The translations under genes were made by a program, and so were the position numbers. The notes beneath the pieces were generated by a model. That model was not told the DNA's origin, ran no database searches, and was given only the letters and a program-made list of their open reading frames with translations. From Candidatus Protochlamydia naegleriophila (GTDB lineage Bacteria > Chlamydiota > Chlamydiia > Chlamydiales > Parachlamydiaceae), in NCBI RefSeq assembly GCF_001499655.1, contig NZ_LN879502.1:2232001-2296000 (forward strand): a DNA stretch of 64,000 bases, read 5' to 3'. Below are positions 56,155 through 64,000 of this stretch, one piece after another. Every line of letters starts with the position of its first letter. The first letter of the stretch is position 1.

Positions 56155-56814
56155 TTATGACTTTTTCTTTTTGGCTTTAGTAAAATATACCAAACCATTG
56201 CGTGGACCAGGAACTTGGCCTTTTACCACGATCACGTGATTTTCAGCGTCAACTTTCACAACGCGTAGATTCTGAACGGTTACCCTTTCATTACCCATTT
56301 GACCAGCTTTCTTTCCACCTGGCAATCCACGACCTGGAGTCGAACGCATCCCTGTAGATCCAGCATGTCTATGTGTAGGACCAGTACCGTGAGAAGCAGG
56401 CATACCAGCAAAGTTGTGACGCTTCATAACCCCTTGGTAACCTTTACCCTTTGAGATAGCAGTCGCATCAACGAATTCAACACCATTAAAAACATCAACA
56501 CCAATCTCTTGGCCTAATGTATACTCATTCGTTGAGTCCATGCGGGACTCCACTAAGAAACGTCGAGACTCCACCCCAGCCTTTTTAAAATGACCTAACC
56601 GAGGCTTTCCTGTTCTCGCTTCAATTGTCTGCTGTGTCTTACCAGCCACTTTTTCAAATCCAAGCTGTAGAGCTGTATACCCATCTGTCTCTTTGGTTTT
56701 GATCTGAGTGACAACGTTTGGCTCAGCTTGGATCACAGTGCACACGACTGCATTGCCTTTTTCATCAAAAAGCTGAATCATGCCACGCTTTTTACCCATC
56801 ATTGTAAGCGCCAT
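56155..56814 (-). CDS. rplC: 50S ribosomal protein L3
   Basis: An early-assembly large-subunit protein, 219 residues. KKRGMIQLFDEKGNAVVCTVIQAEP, GVMKRHNFAGMPASHGTGPTHRHAGSTG (methylated Gln region in other bacteria) and GRGLPGGKKAGQMGNERVTVQNLRVV are diagnostic. It is the first gene of the operon; rpsJ, which usually precedes it, is absent, as in Chlamydia. Confidence 0.98.
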   Translation of the reverse strand: MALTMMGKKRGMIQLFDEKGNAVVCTVIQAEPNVVTQIKTKETDGYTALQLGFEKVAGKTQQTIEARTGKPRLGHFKKAGVESRRFLVESRMDSTNEYTLGQEIGVDVFNGVEFVDATAISKGKGYQGVMKRHNFAGMPASHGTGPTHRHAGSTGMRSTPGRGLPGGKKAGQMGNERVTVQNLRVVKVDAENHVIVVKGQVPGPRNGLVYFTKAKKKKS

Positions 56815-57509
56815 ATAATCAATCCTTAATCAAATTAATGATCCGCTATTCTTCAACAAACTTAAGCTTGCTGTTAATCTAAAATACATAAAATTGCGGC
56901 TCCGACGCATGTGGAAAGTTACGCACGAAATACGTTCTCACCAGGGCTAACGAAGCAATTTTGAATGGTCAGCCATCTTTTGGAAAGCTAAAACAGCGAG
57001 ATTAACAAATCACTGTATTTTATTACAAGCTAAATTCTGTTATTTCATTAAAACTTTGTCACAATGTGACACTTCGCAAAGCTCAATCGAAAAAATCCAA
57101 ATGACTCAGACTGTGGAAGATTTAACGTGAACCGGACATTCTGCGAAGGAAGCGCATGACTATGAACTATCTGCAAGAGCATCTTTTTTTGGGATCAGCC
57201 AAAACATCTGAAGATGAGTAATTTAAATTATTCAACAAAGCTTTTCAAGCCACCAACTTTTTAGTTTGAAGCTTGAATCCTTTAATTATTAACACATCAG
57301 GTTTAAAAGAACAAGCGATTCTTCTACTTACCCCTCTTTTCCACACATCCCCCGCTTCATCCACTCCTATAAAGAAAGATTTAACTACGCAATCATACTC
57401 ATTCAACTAATTATCAATAGTTTGACAAATTAAATAATTTTAATTAAAATTTAGAATTTATTAATAAAAAATTTACAAAGTTAATGAAATCTATAATTTA
57501 AAGGCTAAT
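56815..57509. other. Divergent intergenic region rplC / RasGEF gene
   Basis: 695 bases carrying the promoter of the ribosomal operon on the minus strand and of the RasGEF gene on the plus strand. A 15-bp palindrome TGTCACAATGTGACA is at 57057-57071. The last ~100 bases before 57510 are strongly AT-rich. No ORF is supported. Confidence 0.5.
57057..57071. promoter_or_regulatory. Operator-like palindrome
   Basis: Two perfect 7-bp arms TGTCACA and TGTGACA flank a central A. Its position is between the divergent promoters of rplC and the RasGEF gene. The regulator is unknown. Confidence 0.35.
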
Positions 57510-59657
57510 ATGCAACCTATTCTTTCCCCTTTATCAGATCAAGCGTCCCCTTCATCCTCTTCCACTTCGCCCCTCGCCAACAATCCCAATTTCAACGGAC
57601 GCCACGTGCATTTCAATCGAGACACGCAAGAGGGCGCACAGCTTTCTACTCCCCTCATCAAACCCAATGATCAAGTGGTGGCTAAAGGTAGCTATTTTCC
57701 TCGCAAACGAGCTTTGCTACACACTCAGGATTCAAAGCTATTACCACATTTTAGAAAAAAAGGAGAGTCGGCAAGCATCGAAGCAAGCGATACACCCCTT
57801 AAGGAAAAAAAAGAAAAGAAGCTCAAATCAGGCCTCGAAAAAGAGCTAAAAAAAACCTCTAGCCATTGCATAGCAGGATTGATTTCCCTTTCACAGACCG
57901 AGTTTGAACAATTCCAGGAGTCTTACCACTTAGCCTGCGCCATGTCAGATGAAGATGAGATCTCCTCTTCCGAAGAAGAAAAGCCTGTTTCCAAGCCCCA
58001 GCTTCTCATGAGCATAAAAATCAGCGAAGACATCTTCACTGATTTTTATTCAAAATTGGCAACCATGTCTCAAACGGCCAATCTAGAGCAAGTCGTTACC
58101 CACGTTCTTGAGACCCCCCAGAATTATCAAACCGTCATTAATCATTTAAAATCGATGAAGCAGCAGCGCCACCTAAAAGATTTGCGCGCCCATCTTTTTC
58201 AATTCATTGCCAGTGAATTTAGAAAAGAGCCGGCACCCGAAAACAAGCAAGCCTTAATTGCCATGACCATCATTGCTCTGGAGCACCTTGAGAGTAATCA
58301 GATTTTCGTTTGCCGCTCGCTTTTGAAGCAATTAGAAATTCATTCATTCGAACTATACGTTTTGTTCCACAAGAAACTCGAAAACTTTACAGAACTAGAA
58401 CTATTGAATGTCATTTCGGCTAACCCCGATAAGCAGAAAGTCGCTTTAGCGACGCATGAATGGTTGACAAACCCGTGCCGGCTTATTGGAGCGTGGTGCC
58501 AGCTTTACCAGTCAACCGAAGGCCATCTTGCCATTGAGAAGAAATCGAATTTACTTCGCTTCCTATCATCTTTTTTAAGTCTTCCTCATGGAGCGCTGCC
58601 AATCAGAGATTATATGAGCATTCGAAAAGTGGTTAATAATGACTTGCTTGCCAACCTGAATGCCTACCAAGGTTTAAGCCAGGAAGTGATGGATAAAATC
58701 ATTCCTTTCATTCGCACCTTGTCACAAAAAGAGCCGCAGCAATTGACGAACGCACAAGACCTGCCTTCGCCCTCGCTTAGCAACCAATCCCCTTCTACGC
58801 GCATGTATGCCTTGCAAAGCCAGTTTAGCTCGCGAATCAAGCAGGCTTCTTTTGATACGTGCGTCAAAGAATTTGCCCTGGACTTGCAAGCTTATTATGC
58901 AAACTTAATTGCCCCGATTCCCCACGCAGAATTTGTCAGTCATAATTGGACACAGCCAGACCACTCTCCCCATTTTCAAGCCTTCTTGGAGCGCACAAAT
59001 GCCTTTACAGCTCTTGTCACCGCCCACATTTTAAAACCCAAGACCGAGGTAGAACGTGCCCTTCAATGCCAGTTTTACCTTCACAGCGCATACCAATCCA
59101 TTCAATTAGGTAACTTTGCAGGTGCCTATGCCATTTTGGGAGCCTTTAATAAGCCATCTATCCAATACCTGCATTTAACATGGGAGTCTGTTCCCCAAGA
59201 GAGCAAAAAAATCAAGAAGAAGCTTGAAGAATGGATCAATCCTTTCTCCAATTTCGTCGTTTATAGAAGTAAACTGGAGCAAGCAGCTCTTAAAAACACT
59301 TCCAATTGCTTTATTCCCATCCTCGAAGTGTATATCAAAGATCTTTTCATGATCGATGAAGGCAATCCGAACTTTTTGGCAGATGGACATCTGAACTTCG
59401 AAAAACTGGAACTATTTGACACCGTTTACCAATCCCTCCATCACCACCAGGAGCAGCTTGCCGGCCAGCAAAGCTTAAAAAATCATGCCTGCCAATTCAA
59501 ATTAGAAGATGCGATTCTCGCCACAATAAACAGAATGGAAGAAATCAAGCTAGCAACTACTGAACCAATAGCCAGACAATCCACTCTGGATGCCTACGAC
59601 GACTATCTCTACTCCCGTTTTAAACAACGCGAACCCAAGCGTGAACAGCCACAGTAA
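57510..59657 (+). CDS. RasGEF (CDC25-homology) domain protein, candidate effector
   Basis: A 715-residue protein. Residues 1-150 are Ser/Pro/Lys-rich and probably disordered. Residues ~170-430 are helical, in the place of the RasGEF-N scaffold of eukaryotic exchange factors. Residues ~445-650 match the catalytic CDC25 domain closely: FVSHNWTQPD, LVTAHILKPKTEVERALQCQFYLHSA, LGNFAGAYAILGAFNKPSIQYLHLTWE, NPFSNFVVYRSKL, CFIPILEVYIKDLFMIDEGNPNFL and HLNFEKL. The NFxxYR and FIDEGNP motifs are characteristic. No signal peptide or membrane segment is present. Exchange activity on host Ras/Rap GTPases after secretion is a reasonable inference. A hairpin at 59667-59699 follows. Confidence 0.85.
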   Translation: MQPILSPLSDQASPSSSSTSPLANNPNFNGRHVHFNRDTQEGAQLSTPLIKPNDQVVAKGSYFPRKRALLHTQDSKLLPHFRKKGESASIEASDTPLKEKKEKKLKSGLEKELKKTSSHCIAGLISLSQTEFEQFQESYHLACAMSDEDEISSSEEEKPVSKPQLLMSIKISEDIFTDFYSKLATMSQTANLEQVVTHVLETPQNYQTVINHLKSMKQQRHLKDLRAHLFQFIASEFRKEPAPENKQALIAMTIIALEHLESNQIFVCRSLLKQLEIHSFELYVLFHKKLENFTELELLNVISANPDKQKVALATHEWLTNPCRLIGAWCQLYQSTEGHLAIEKKSNLLRFLSSFLSLPHGALPIRDYMSIRKVVNNDLLANLNAYQGLSQEVMDKIIPFIRTLSQKEPQQLTNAQDLPSPSLSNQSPSTRMYALQSQFSSRIKQASFDTCVKEFALDLQAYYANLIAPIPHAEFVSHNWTQPDHSPHFQAFLERTNAFTALVTAHILKPKTEVERALQCQFYLHSAYQSIQLGNFAGAYAILGAFNKPSIQYLHLTWESVPQESKKIKKKLEEWINPFSNFVVYRSKLEQAALKNTSNCFIPILEVYIKDLFMIDEGNPNFLADGHLNFEKLELFDTVYQSLHHHQEQLAGQQSLKNHACQFKLEDAILATINRMEEIKLATTEPIARQSTLDAYDDYLYSRFKQREPKREQPQ

Positions 59658-59666
59658 CCTTTGATT

Positions 59667-59699
59667 GCCTGCCTCGATCTATTGGATGATCAGGCAGGC
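59667..59699 (+). terminator. Hairpin after the RasGEF gene
   Basis: A perfect 8-bp stem GCCTGCCT/AGGCAGGC with an inner GATC/GATC pairing begins 9 bases after the stop codon. No T-run follows. Confidence 0.55.
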
Positions 59700-59813
59700 T
59701 GAAACACTCGCCAAGTCTCGATAGTTTAGACTCCGCTTCTAAAGCACTTGCCGACTGATTTTCGAGCCTAAAACAGCCAAGGCACGATCTTCAAAATTCC
59801 TGCATCTGGATAT

Positions 59814-60389
59814 TCAATCTGGAATGGACTCTCGTAGGGATTCTTTTCTCTTTTTTTTGCTTCCCGGAGTCCCTTTTGGTTTTGACTGATTCTTCAGAGG
59901 AATGTGAATGATCTCTTGATCCTTCAAGCGACGCATCTTATTTAATTTTTCGCGATCGGCATTCGGAAAAAGCTCGACCAAGCCCTTTAATTCTCTTACT
60001 TGAGTCCCCTTCATCACTCGTAAAGGGCCTTGAGGAAAGACAGCTCCCTCTAAATAAACCGTGATATATTCTTTCAGTGGAACAATAACCAATTGCCCAT
60101 CCCGAATAAACTGATTGGGCTTGTAGCGGCTGAGATTTGCATCAGGAAGCGGCCTGCAAAGCGCCCACAATTCTTTAAACTTGCACCCCTTTTTCATTTC
60201 ATACACACCTGATTGCTCCACAGCCCCCTGAACAGTGACTTGAACGAGTTCTGTTGTCAATTCATGTTGTGCTTGTATCGGTGGAAGCCTGTCTCTGCGC
60301 CAAATCAAGGTAACAAAAGAGAGCAGCAGTAAAGCAATGATTAAAAGAGAGATGATTAACCATTCGTGAGCGGGCAACTTGGGAGCCAT
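59814..60389 (-). CDS. Membrane-anchored protein with SLBB-like domains
   Basis: A 191-residue protein. The ATG at 60389 with AAAGGA four bases upstream is chosen over a TTG nine codons earlier. A short N-terminus is followed by one transmembrane helix (LIISLLIIALLLLSFVTLIW). Two beta-grasp segments follow: VQVTVQGAVEQSGVYEMKKGCKFKELW with IRDGQLVIVP, and ITVYLEGAVFPQGPLRVMKGTQVRELKG with LKDQEIIHIPLK. This is the pattern of SLBB/ComEA N-terminal domains that bind ligands or polysaccharide. The C-terminus is Lys-rich. The anchor would place the domains in the periplasm. The specific role is unknown. Confidence 0.75.
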   Translation of the reverse strand: MAPKLPAHEWLIISLLIIALLLLSFVTLIWRRDRLPPIQAQHELTTELVQVTVQGAVEQSGVYEMKKGCKFKELWALCRPLPDANLSRYKPNQFIRDGQLVIVPLKEYITVYLEGAVFPQGPLRVMKGTQVRELKGLVELFPNADREKLNKMRRLKDQEIIHIPLKNQSKPKGTPGSKKKRKESLRESIPD

Positions 60390-60521
60390 GGCATCCTTTC
60401 CACAACGCAGGATCAAAAATATTTATTGATAAAAGTGCAGTGTAAAAGATGCTCAATAATTTTGCATGCGTAGATCTCAAATCTGCTGAAAATTCAAGCT
60501 TAATCCAACTATGTGAGAGTC

Positions 60522-60549
60522 GTAATGACTCGCTAAAACGAGTCATTAC
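60522..60549 (-). terminator. Terminator after the 60558-61577 gene
   Basis: A perfect 11-bp stem GTAATGACTCG/CGAGTCATTAC with a 6-base loop lies 9 bases after the stop codon. Confidence 0.7.
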
Positions 60550-60557
60550 AAGATTGA

Positions 60558-61577
60558 TTACCTCATTTCGAAGTAGCCAATGTTTGGGCGGTAAACAATG
60601 GCGGCAATTCCGATCGACTTAGCTACGAAAGTCAAGAAGATGACAATGGGGGGGCTTGCCCTGCAAAGAACTGAAAAGTTAAAGAGAAATTCGGCCGCCG
60701 ACAAGACGCGTTCCCATTGGGCTCGCTTGGCCGTTGCCTCTCCCACTTCTTTTTCGTTTAATACACGGCATGCTTCTAAGAATCTTAAGAAAAATCCGGC
60801 ACACAACCCAACCCTCACCAACGTATCCAGGCACTGATTGGGCACCCATGCGAAGGCACGGAAGCGACCAAGACTTTCAGCCCAGCTACCGAGATCGATC
60901 AAATCCCATTCATGCAAAAATAGCGGCACACAACCAACATCGACACCTATGAAGGCCAGGTTAGCCAGCGTTTCCAACCACGAGTCTTTCTTTTGAACAA
61001 CTTCGAGCTGAGACAAGTCGATTAAACCTGTGTCCCATCCCTCCTGCCTTTGATCCGGATGTGCCGCTAATTCATCAACCAGCCATTCCTGCAGAACTCT
61101 TTTAAATTTATCGTTGTCAACAGAGGCCAAGTCATTCACGCTCATATGGGAAAGCAAGTCGGCCAGGCACTGTTTGGCAAAGGCGTGAACGGCAGGATCC
61201 TGCAGCTGTCCGCTTTCATTTTGTATTCCCTGCCCCCAATTTTCGCATAAAATATCCTCTAAGCAGATCAGCGTGTGAAATTCATCAATCTTATCTGGAT
61301 CTACCACATGGAAAAAATGGTAAGGGATTTTGAGGAATCCATAAAAATCGAGCGAGTTGGCAACGTCCAAAGCAGCGACCAATTTTGGCAAATAGGTGCG
61401 GCCATAGTAATAATTGATCCCTTCGAGGATCGATAAGGCGACCAAACAAATTCTTTGGAATCCCTCTGGATCTTGCCGAACTTCGTTGAGTTCAATGATC
61501 GTCGTGCAAGCTCCTTGTTTAACAGCTTCGCAATAGGGTGCTAGATAGGCATACGCTTCACGGCAATAGCCCTGCAT
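60558..61577 (-). CDS. Unknown protein, paralog family member 1
   Basis: A 339-residue protein. AAAGGAG five bases before the ATG at 61577 decides the start. The C-terminal half has several hydrophobic segments (LANLAFIGVDVGCVPLFL; VRVGLCAGFFLRFLEA; IVIFLTFVAKSIGIAAIVY). The ending AKSIGIAAIVYRPNIGYFE matches AKGLGIVSILYKPEVKYFP of the gene at 62613-63650, and the DVGCVPLFLHEWDLID segment matches DIGCVGLYFQGWNLLD there. No known family was recognised. Membrane association, perhaps with the inclusion membrane, is possible. Confidence 0.75.
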   Translation of the reverse strand: MQGYCREAYAYLAPYCEAVKQGACTTIIELNEVRQDPEGFQRICLVALSILEGINYYYGRTYLPKLVAALDVANSLDFYGFLKIPYHFFHVVDPDKIDEFHTLICLEDILCENWGQGIQNESGQLQDPAVHAFAKQCLADLLSHMSVNDLASVDNDKFKRVLQEWLVDELAAHPDQRQEGWDTGLIDLSQLEVVQKKDSWLETLANLAFIGVDVGCVPLFLHEWDLIDLGSWAESLGRFRAFAWVPNQCLDTLVRVGLCAGFFLRFLEACRVLNEKEVGEATAKRAQWERVLSAAEFLFNFSVLCRASPPIVIFLTFVAKSIGIAAIVYRPNIGYFEMR

Positions 61578-61686
61578 GCAAACTCCTTTTATTCTTCGAA
61601 AATTGATGTCGATTTGAAAGCCCATTCGTGAGCCATGAATTGACCAGATGAAAAGAACTTCTCATCCGGTCAACAAGAATGATGGT

Positions 61687-62574
61687 CTAAGTCGGAACAG
61701 CTGGATTGCAGAATCTAGCTTCTCTCGCCTTAGAACGATCCATCCAGAACTTGATCAAACCAGCGTTTTGGGTAACAACATCGCAAACGGCAAACGTCAG
61801 CGTGTTGCCATAGCGGCGACCAAAAGTGATTAATCCCATTTTACCAAATGTGCCAACCATTTTGAGGAAGAATCCTAAATTGACTACAAAATCCCAACGC
61901 TTTGCTATCCTCTCCCCACGTCGTCTCCCTCCATCTGCATCCGTTCCATCAATTTTATAGAGATCCAAACCAATTTTAGTCAGCTCTAAACAGCAGGCTG
62001 TGAAAACGAAGAAATCTTTTGGATTATAAGAAAGGCTTCCTACGAGAGGAATATCTTCCAAACGTCTATTGAACACCTGATAGTTACCAATGCGTGTCCC
62101 CAACTCCGAGGCCCTCTTCAAGTCCCATAATCCCATTTTCATTCCAAATTTGAGCGGATCCAAACAATTTCCAATACCATAGAAAATTTTAATGAAATTA
62201 GGGAGAGTAAAAAATTTCTTCACGCCACCCATGATGGTAGCTTGTTTGAAAGTCTCTTCACCAATAGCCATGAAATCGCATATAGAACCAATAAACTTCG
62301 TTGCGTAATAGATGTTTTTTTGCCCTTCTAATGTTTCAATGACCCCTTTAAAGAGAGCTGTCATTTCGAAGATCTTACCTACTAACTTTAAATTGGCAAG
62401 GCCAAATTTCGTCCACTTTTCGAATCCATCGCTTCTTAGGTCATAAATGTCGTAAGCACCACGGCTAATTCCTTCACCTGCCCACAACACCCCTTTTTTA
62501 ATTCCTGTTCCAGTATCAACAACTGTACTACCCACCCAACGAGCCGCACCCGTAATATTGCTAATTAATCCCAT
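61687..62574 (-). CDS. Unknown protein, paralog family member 2
   Basis: A 295-residue protein with AAGGA six bases before the ATG. The Gly-rich N-terminus (GLISNITGAARWVGSTVVDTG) is followed by alternating amphipathic and hydrophobic segments. The C-terminal third (KRWDFVVNLGFFLKMVGTFGKMG, TLTFAVCDVVTQNAGLIKFW) has the same layout as its two neighbours but low identity. Function not recognised. Confidence 0.72.
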   Translation of the reverse strand: MGLISNITGAARWVGSTVVDTGTGIKKGVLWAGEGISRGAYDIYDLRSDGFEKWTKFGLANLKLVGKIFEMTALFKGVIETLEGQKNIYYATKFIGSICDFMAIGEETFKQATIMGGVKKFFTLPNFIKIFYGIGNCLDPLKFGMKMGLWDLKRASELGTRIGNYQVFNRRLEDIPLVGSLSYNPKDFFVFTACCLELTKIGLDLYKIDGTDADGGRRRGERIAKRWDFVVNLGFFLKMVGTFGKMGLITFGRRYGNTLTFAVCDVVTQNAGLIKFWMDRSKAREARFCNPAVPT

Positions 62575-62612
62575 ATTGAATCCTTCTGTCGTTATAATTA
62601 TTTGAATGTCTA

Positions 62613-63650
62613 TTAAGCGGCAGCCGCTGCTGGAAAATACTTGACTTCAGGCTTGTACAGGATGCTCACGATGCCTAACCCTTTAGCCGCTATAGCAGCC
62701 AAGAAAATAAAGCCAGGAGATACTCTGAGCGCGCCAATTTTATTCAAATAACCGGCTCCATTATAGATCAATTCAAATGTAGAGGTAGCAACATCCCAAA
62801 GCTCTCTCTTTTTGGCCTCAGGTGTTAAGCGCTGTGTTAACAAATTACGGCTAGCTTGGTACAATTTAAGAGTGTATCCGAAGCACACAGCTCCTCTTAC
62901 CCACGCTTCCAATGATTGAGCGACAGACCAGTTAAATGCTCGGCTCTGGTTCAACGACCAGCCAAATACTTTGCATTGTCCGACGCTATTGGCAAGCTTT
63001 TCGGTATCGAGCAAGTTCCAGCCTTGAAAATAGAGTCCGACGCAACCGATATCGACAAAAATCCAGTTCATACTCGTGATTCTTTCGATCAATGATTTGG
63101 ATACAACAGCCACTTCAAGATCTGTCAAGCTGACAGCCGCCACGTTATGAGCCGCAAACTCTGCGGAGCGAATGCGCGTTTGCAAGACTGCTTTAAACTC
63201 TTCTACTGAACGGTAAGCGTCTTGATTGCTCGCCATCGCCTTGAGCTGCGCTTCCAATTGCGACTGAGCAAATGTGCGGATGGCTTCTGCAGATGCATCA
63301 GGAAGTTGTGGAGTCAATTTTGCGACCAAATCATCCAAAACAGCAGGAGCATTGATCAAATCTGCGGTAATAGGGAAAAAGTATTGGCGCGGCTCTTTAA
63401 AAATCAAATAGAAGTCATGCATATTTGCAGTCGAAAGAACGAACGAAAATTTAGACAGGGAGTTCGAATCTTTATACCAATTAGTAAATTGAATAGTAGC
63501 AAAGGCTACTTGGCAAGTCTTTTGAAAAACATCAGTATTATTGCGAGCTTCTCTCACTGTTTTAAGGCCATCCTTAATTTCTCTTTTACATCCATCAAGG
63601 AAATTAGCACCTTTATCAACACAATAATTTACAAATTCCGATACACGCAT
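62613..63650 (-). CDS. Unknown protein, paralog family member 3
   Basis: A 345-residue protein with GGGAG before the ATG. Residues ~1-190 are mostly helical and polar. The second half has hydrophobic stretches (WIFVDIGCVGLYFQGWNLL; VRGAVCFGYTLKLYQ; GFIFLAAIAAKGLGIVSILY). It is clearly related to the gene at 60558-61577 in the second half. It starts the three-gene tandem group, which probably forms one transcript with gaps of 38 and 109 bases. Function unknown. Confidence 0.75.
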   Translation of the reverse strand: MRVSEFVNYCVDKGANFLDGCKREIKDGLKTVREARNNTDVFQKTCQVAFATIQFTNWYKDSNSLSKFSFVLSTANMHDFYLIFKEPRQYFFPITADLINAPAVLDDLVAKLTPQLPDASAEAIRTFAQSQLEAQLKAMASNQDAYRSVEEFKAVLQTRIRSAEFAAHNVAAVSLTDLEVAVVSKSLIERITSMNWIFVDIGCVGLYFQGWNLLDTEKLANSVGQCKVFGWSLNQSRAFNWSVAQSLEAWVRGAVCFGYTLKLYQASRNLLTQRLTPEAKKRELWDVATSTFELIYNGAGYLNKIGALRVSPGFIFLAAIAAKGLGIVSILYKPEVKYFPAAAAA

Positions 63651-64000
63651 CTTTTACTCCCGGCAGTTTTTGTAGGAAAATAATTCTGTCAGATCGAACT
63701 AATAAAATTCAAGTAATAAATTTGTAAAAATTTCCCTTTATTTCAGCTCATTGAAAACTAATAAAAGCCACAAAAGAAACGAGATAGTTAATTGAAAGGA
63801 GCTCTAATAATAAGTCTTAATAAAGAGAAAAGCAGTAATTCTAACGCACACTCGATCGCTCTTGGGAGGTTTTTTATTTTTTGATTCCTTACCGCGCTCA
63901 CGATGGACTTTAGGAACTGTGTGAAAAAGTAAAAAATGAAATGAATCGGAAAAGCGGCTTAGTAAATAACGTTATCCAAGAGGAATAATGTTCTTTATTC
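63651..64000. other. Intergenic region at the window end
   Basis: 350 bases of AT-rich sequence upstream of the three-gene group. It probably contains its promoter. No gene or strong structure was seen, and it is cut by the window edge. Confidence 0.4.

Noticed and set aside
43831-56814. Absence of rpsJ, rpsN, rpmD, rpmJ and rpsD from the ribosomal block as gene loss
   Set aside because: The same genes are placed elsewhere in known chlamydial genomes, so this is lineage-typical order.

Overview
The window is a 64 kb piece of a chromosome from an environmental, amoeba-associated chlamydia, most likely family Parachlamydiaceae. Several things in the sequence point that way. The order glyA, clpP, dapF, UPF0158-type protein matches Chlamydia trachomatis CT432 to CT429. 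The ribosomal block runs rplC through rplQ to gapA without rpsJ, rpsN, rpmD, rpmJ or rpsD, as in Chlamydia. A CT398 (CdsZ)-type zinc-ribbon protein is present. Eukaryote-like proteins of the kind found in amoeba symbionts are numerous. I cannot name the species from sequence alone.

Layout. 1-5.7 kb (+): the 3' part of lon, then an rfaE2-type nucleotidyltransferase, a rhomboid protease, rnz and xerC, tightly packed. 5.9-7.6 kb: a proline-rich coiled-coil protein. 8-10.6 kb: the metNIQ methionine importer behind a structured leader. 10.6-15.5 kb (-): an unknown membrane protein, a small secreted protein and a large collagen-like surface protein with 54-bp DNA repeats. 15.7-18.8 kb (+): an ABC-F ATPase, a SpoU methyltransferase and folE. 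19-22.5 kb: a leucine-rich-repeat protein convergent with rnpB, then the CT398-type gene. 23.3-28.7 kb (+): a small domain protein, then glyA, clpP, dapF and the UPF0158-type gene.

29-39 kb is an accessory region. It holds a CPBP protease, a mitochondrial-carrier (SLC25)-like protein, a cyclase-family hydrolase, a histidine-rich secreted protein, a ~1100-residue coiled-coil protein with an IpgD/SopB-like CX5R motif, a gene apparently split by an in-frame TAG, an alpha/beta hydrolase and a GNAT acetyltransferase. 39.3-45 kb: tRNA-Leu(UAA), an acidic protein, gapA, a small secreted protein that may be an RNase toxin, and the end of the ribosomal operon. 43.8-56.8 kb (-): the S10/spc/alpha ribosomal operons with secY and rpoA. 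57.5-64 kb: a RasGEF-domain protein, an SLBB-like anchored protein and three related unknown proteins in a row.

Housekeeping genes sit in conserved chlamydial order. Islands between them carry host-directed candidates: the SLC25-like carrier, RasGEF, CX5R phosphatase, LRR, proline-rich and collagen-like proteins. The three strongest (SLC25-like, RasGEF, CX5R) have no visible export signal, which would fit type III secretion, but that is inference. I saw no insertion sequence, prophage or CRISPR array. The ribosomal block has unusually long, hairpin-bearing gaps at the S10/spc boundary, between rplO and secY, and between rpsK and rpoA where other bacteria carry rpsD.
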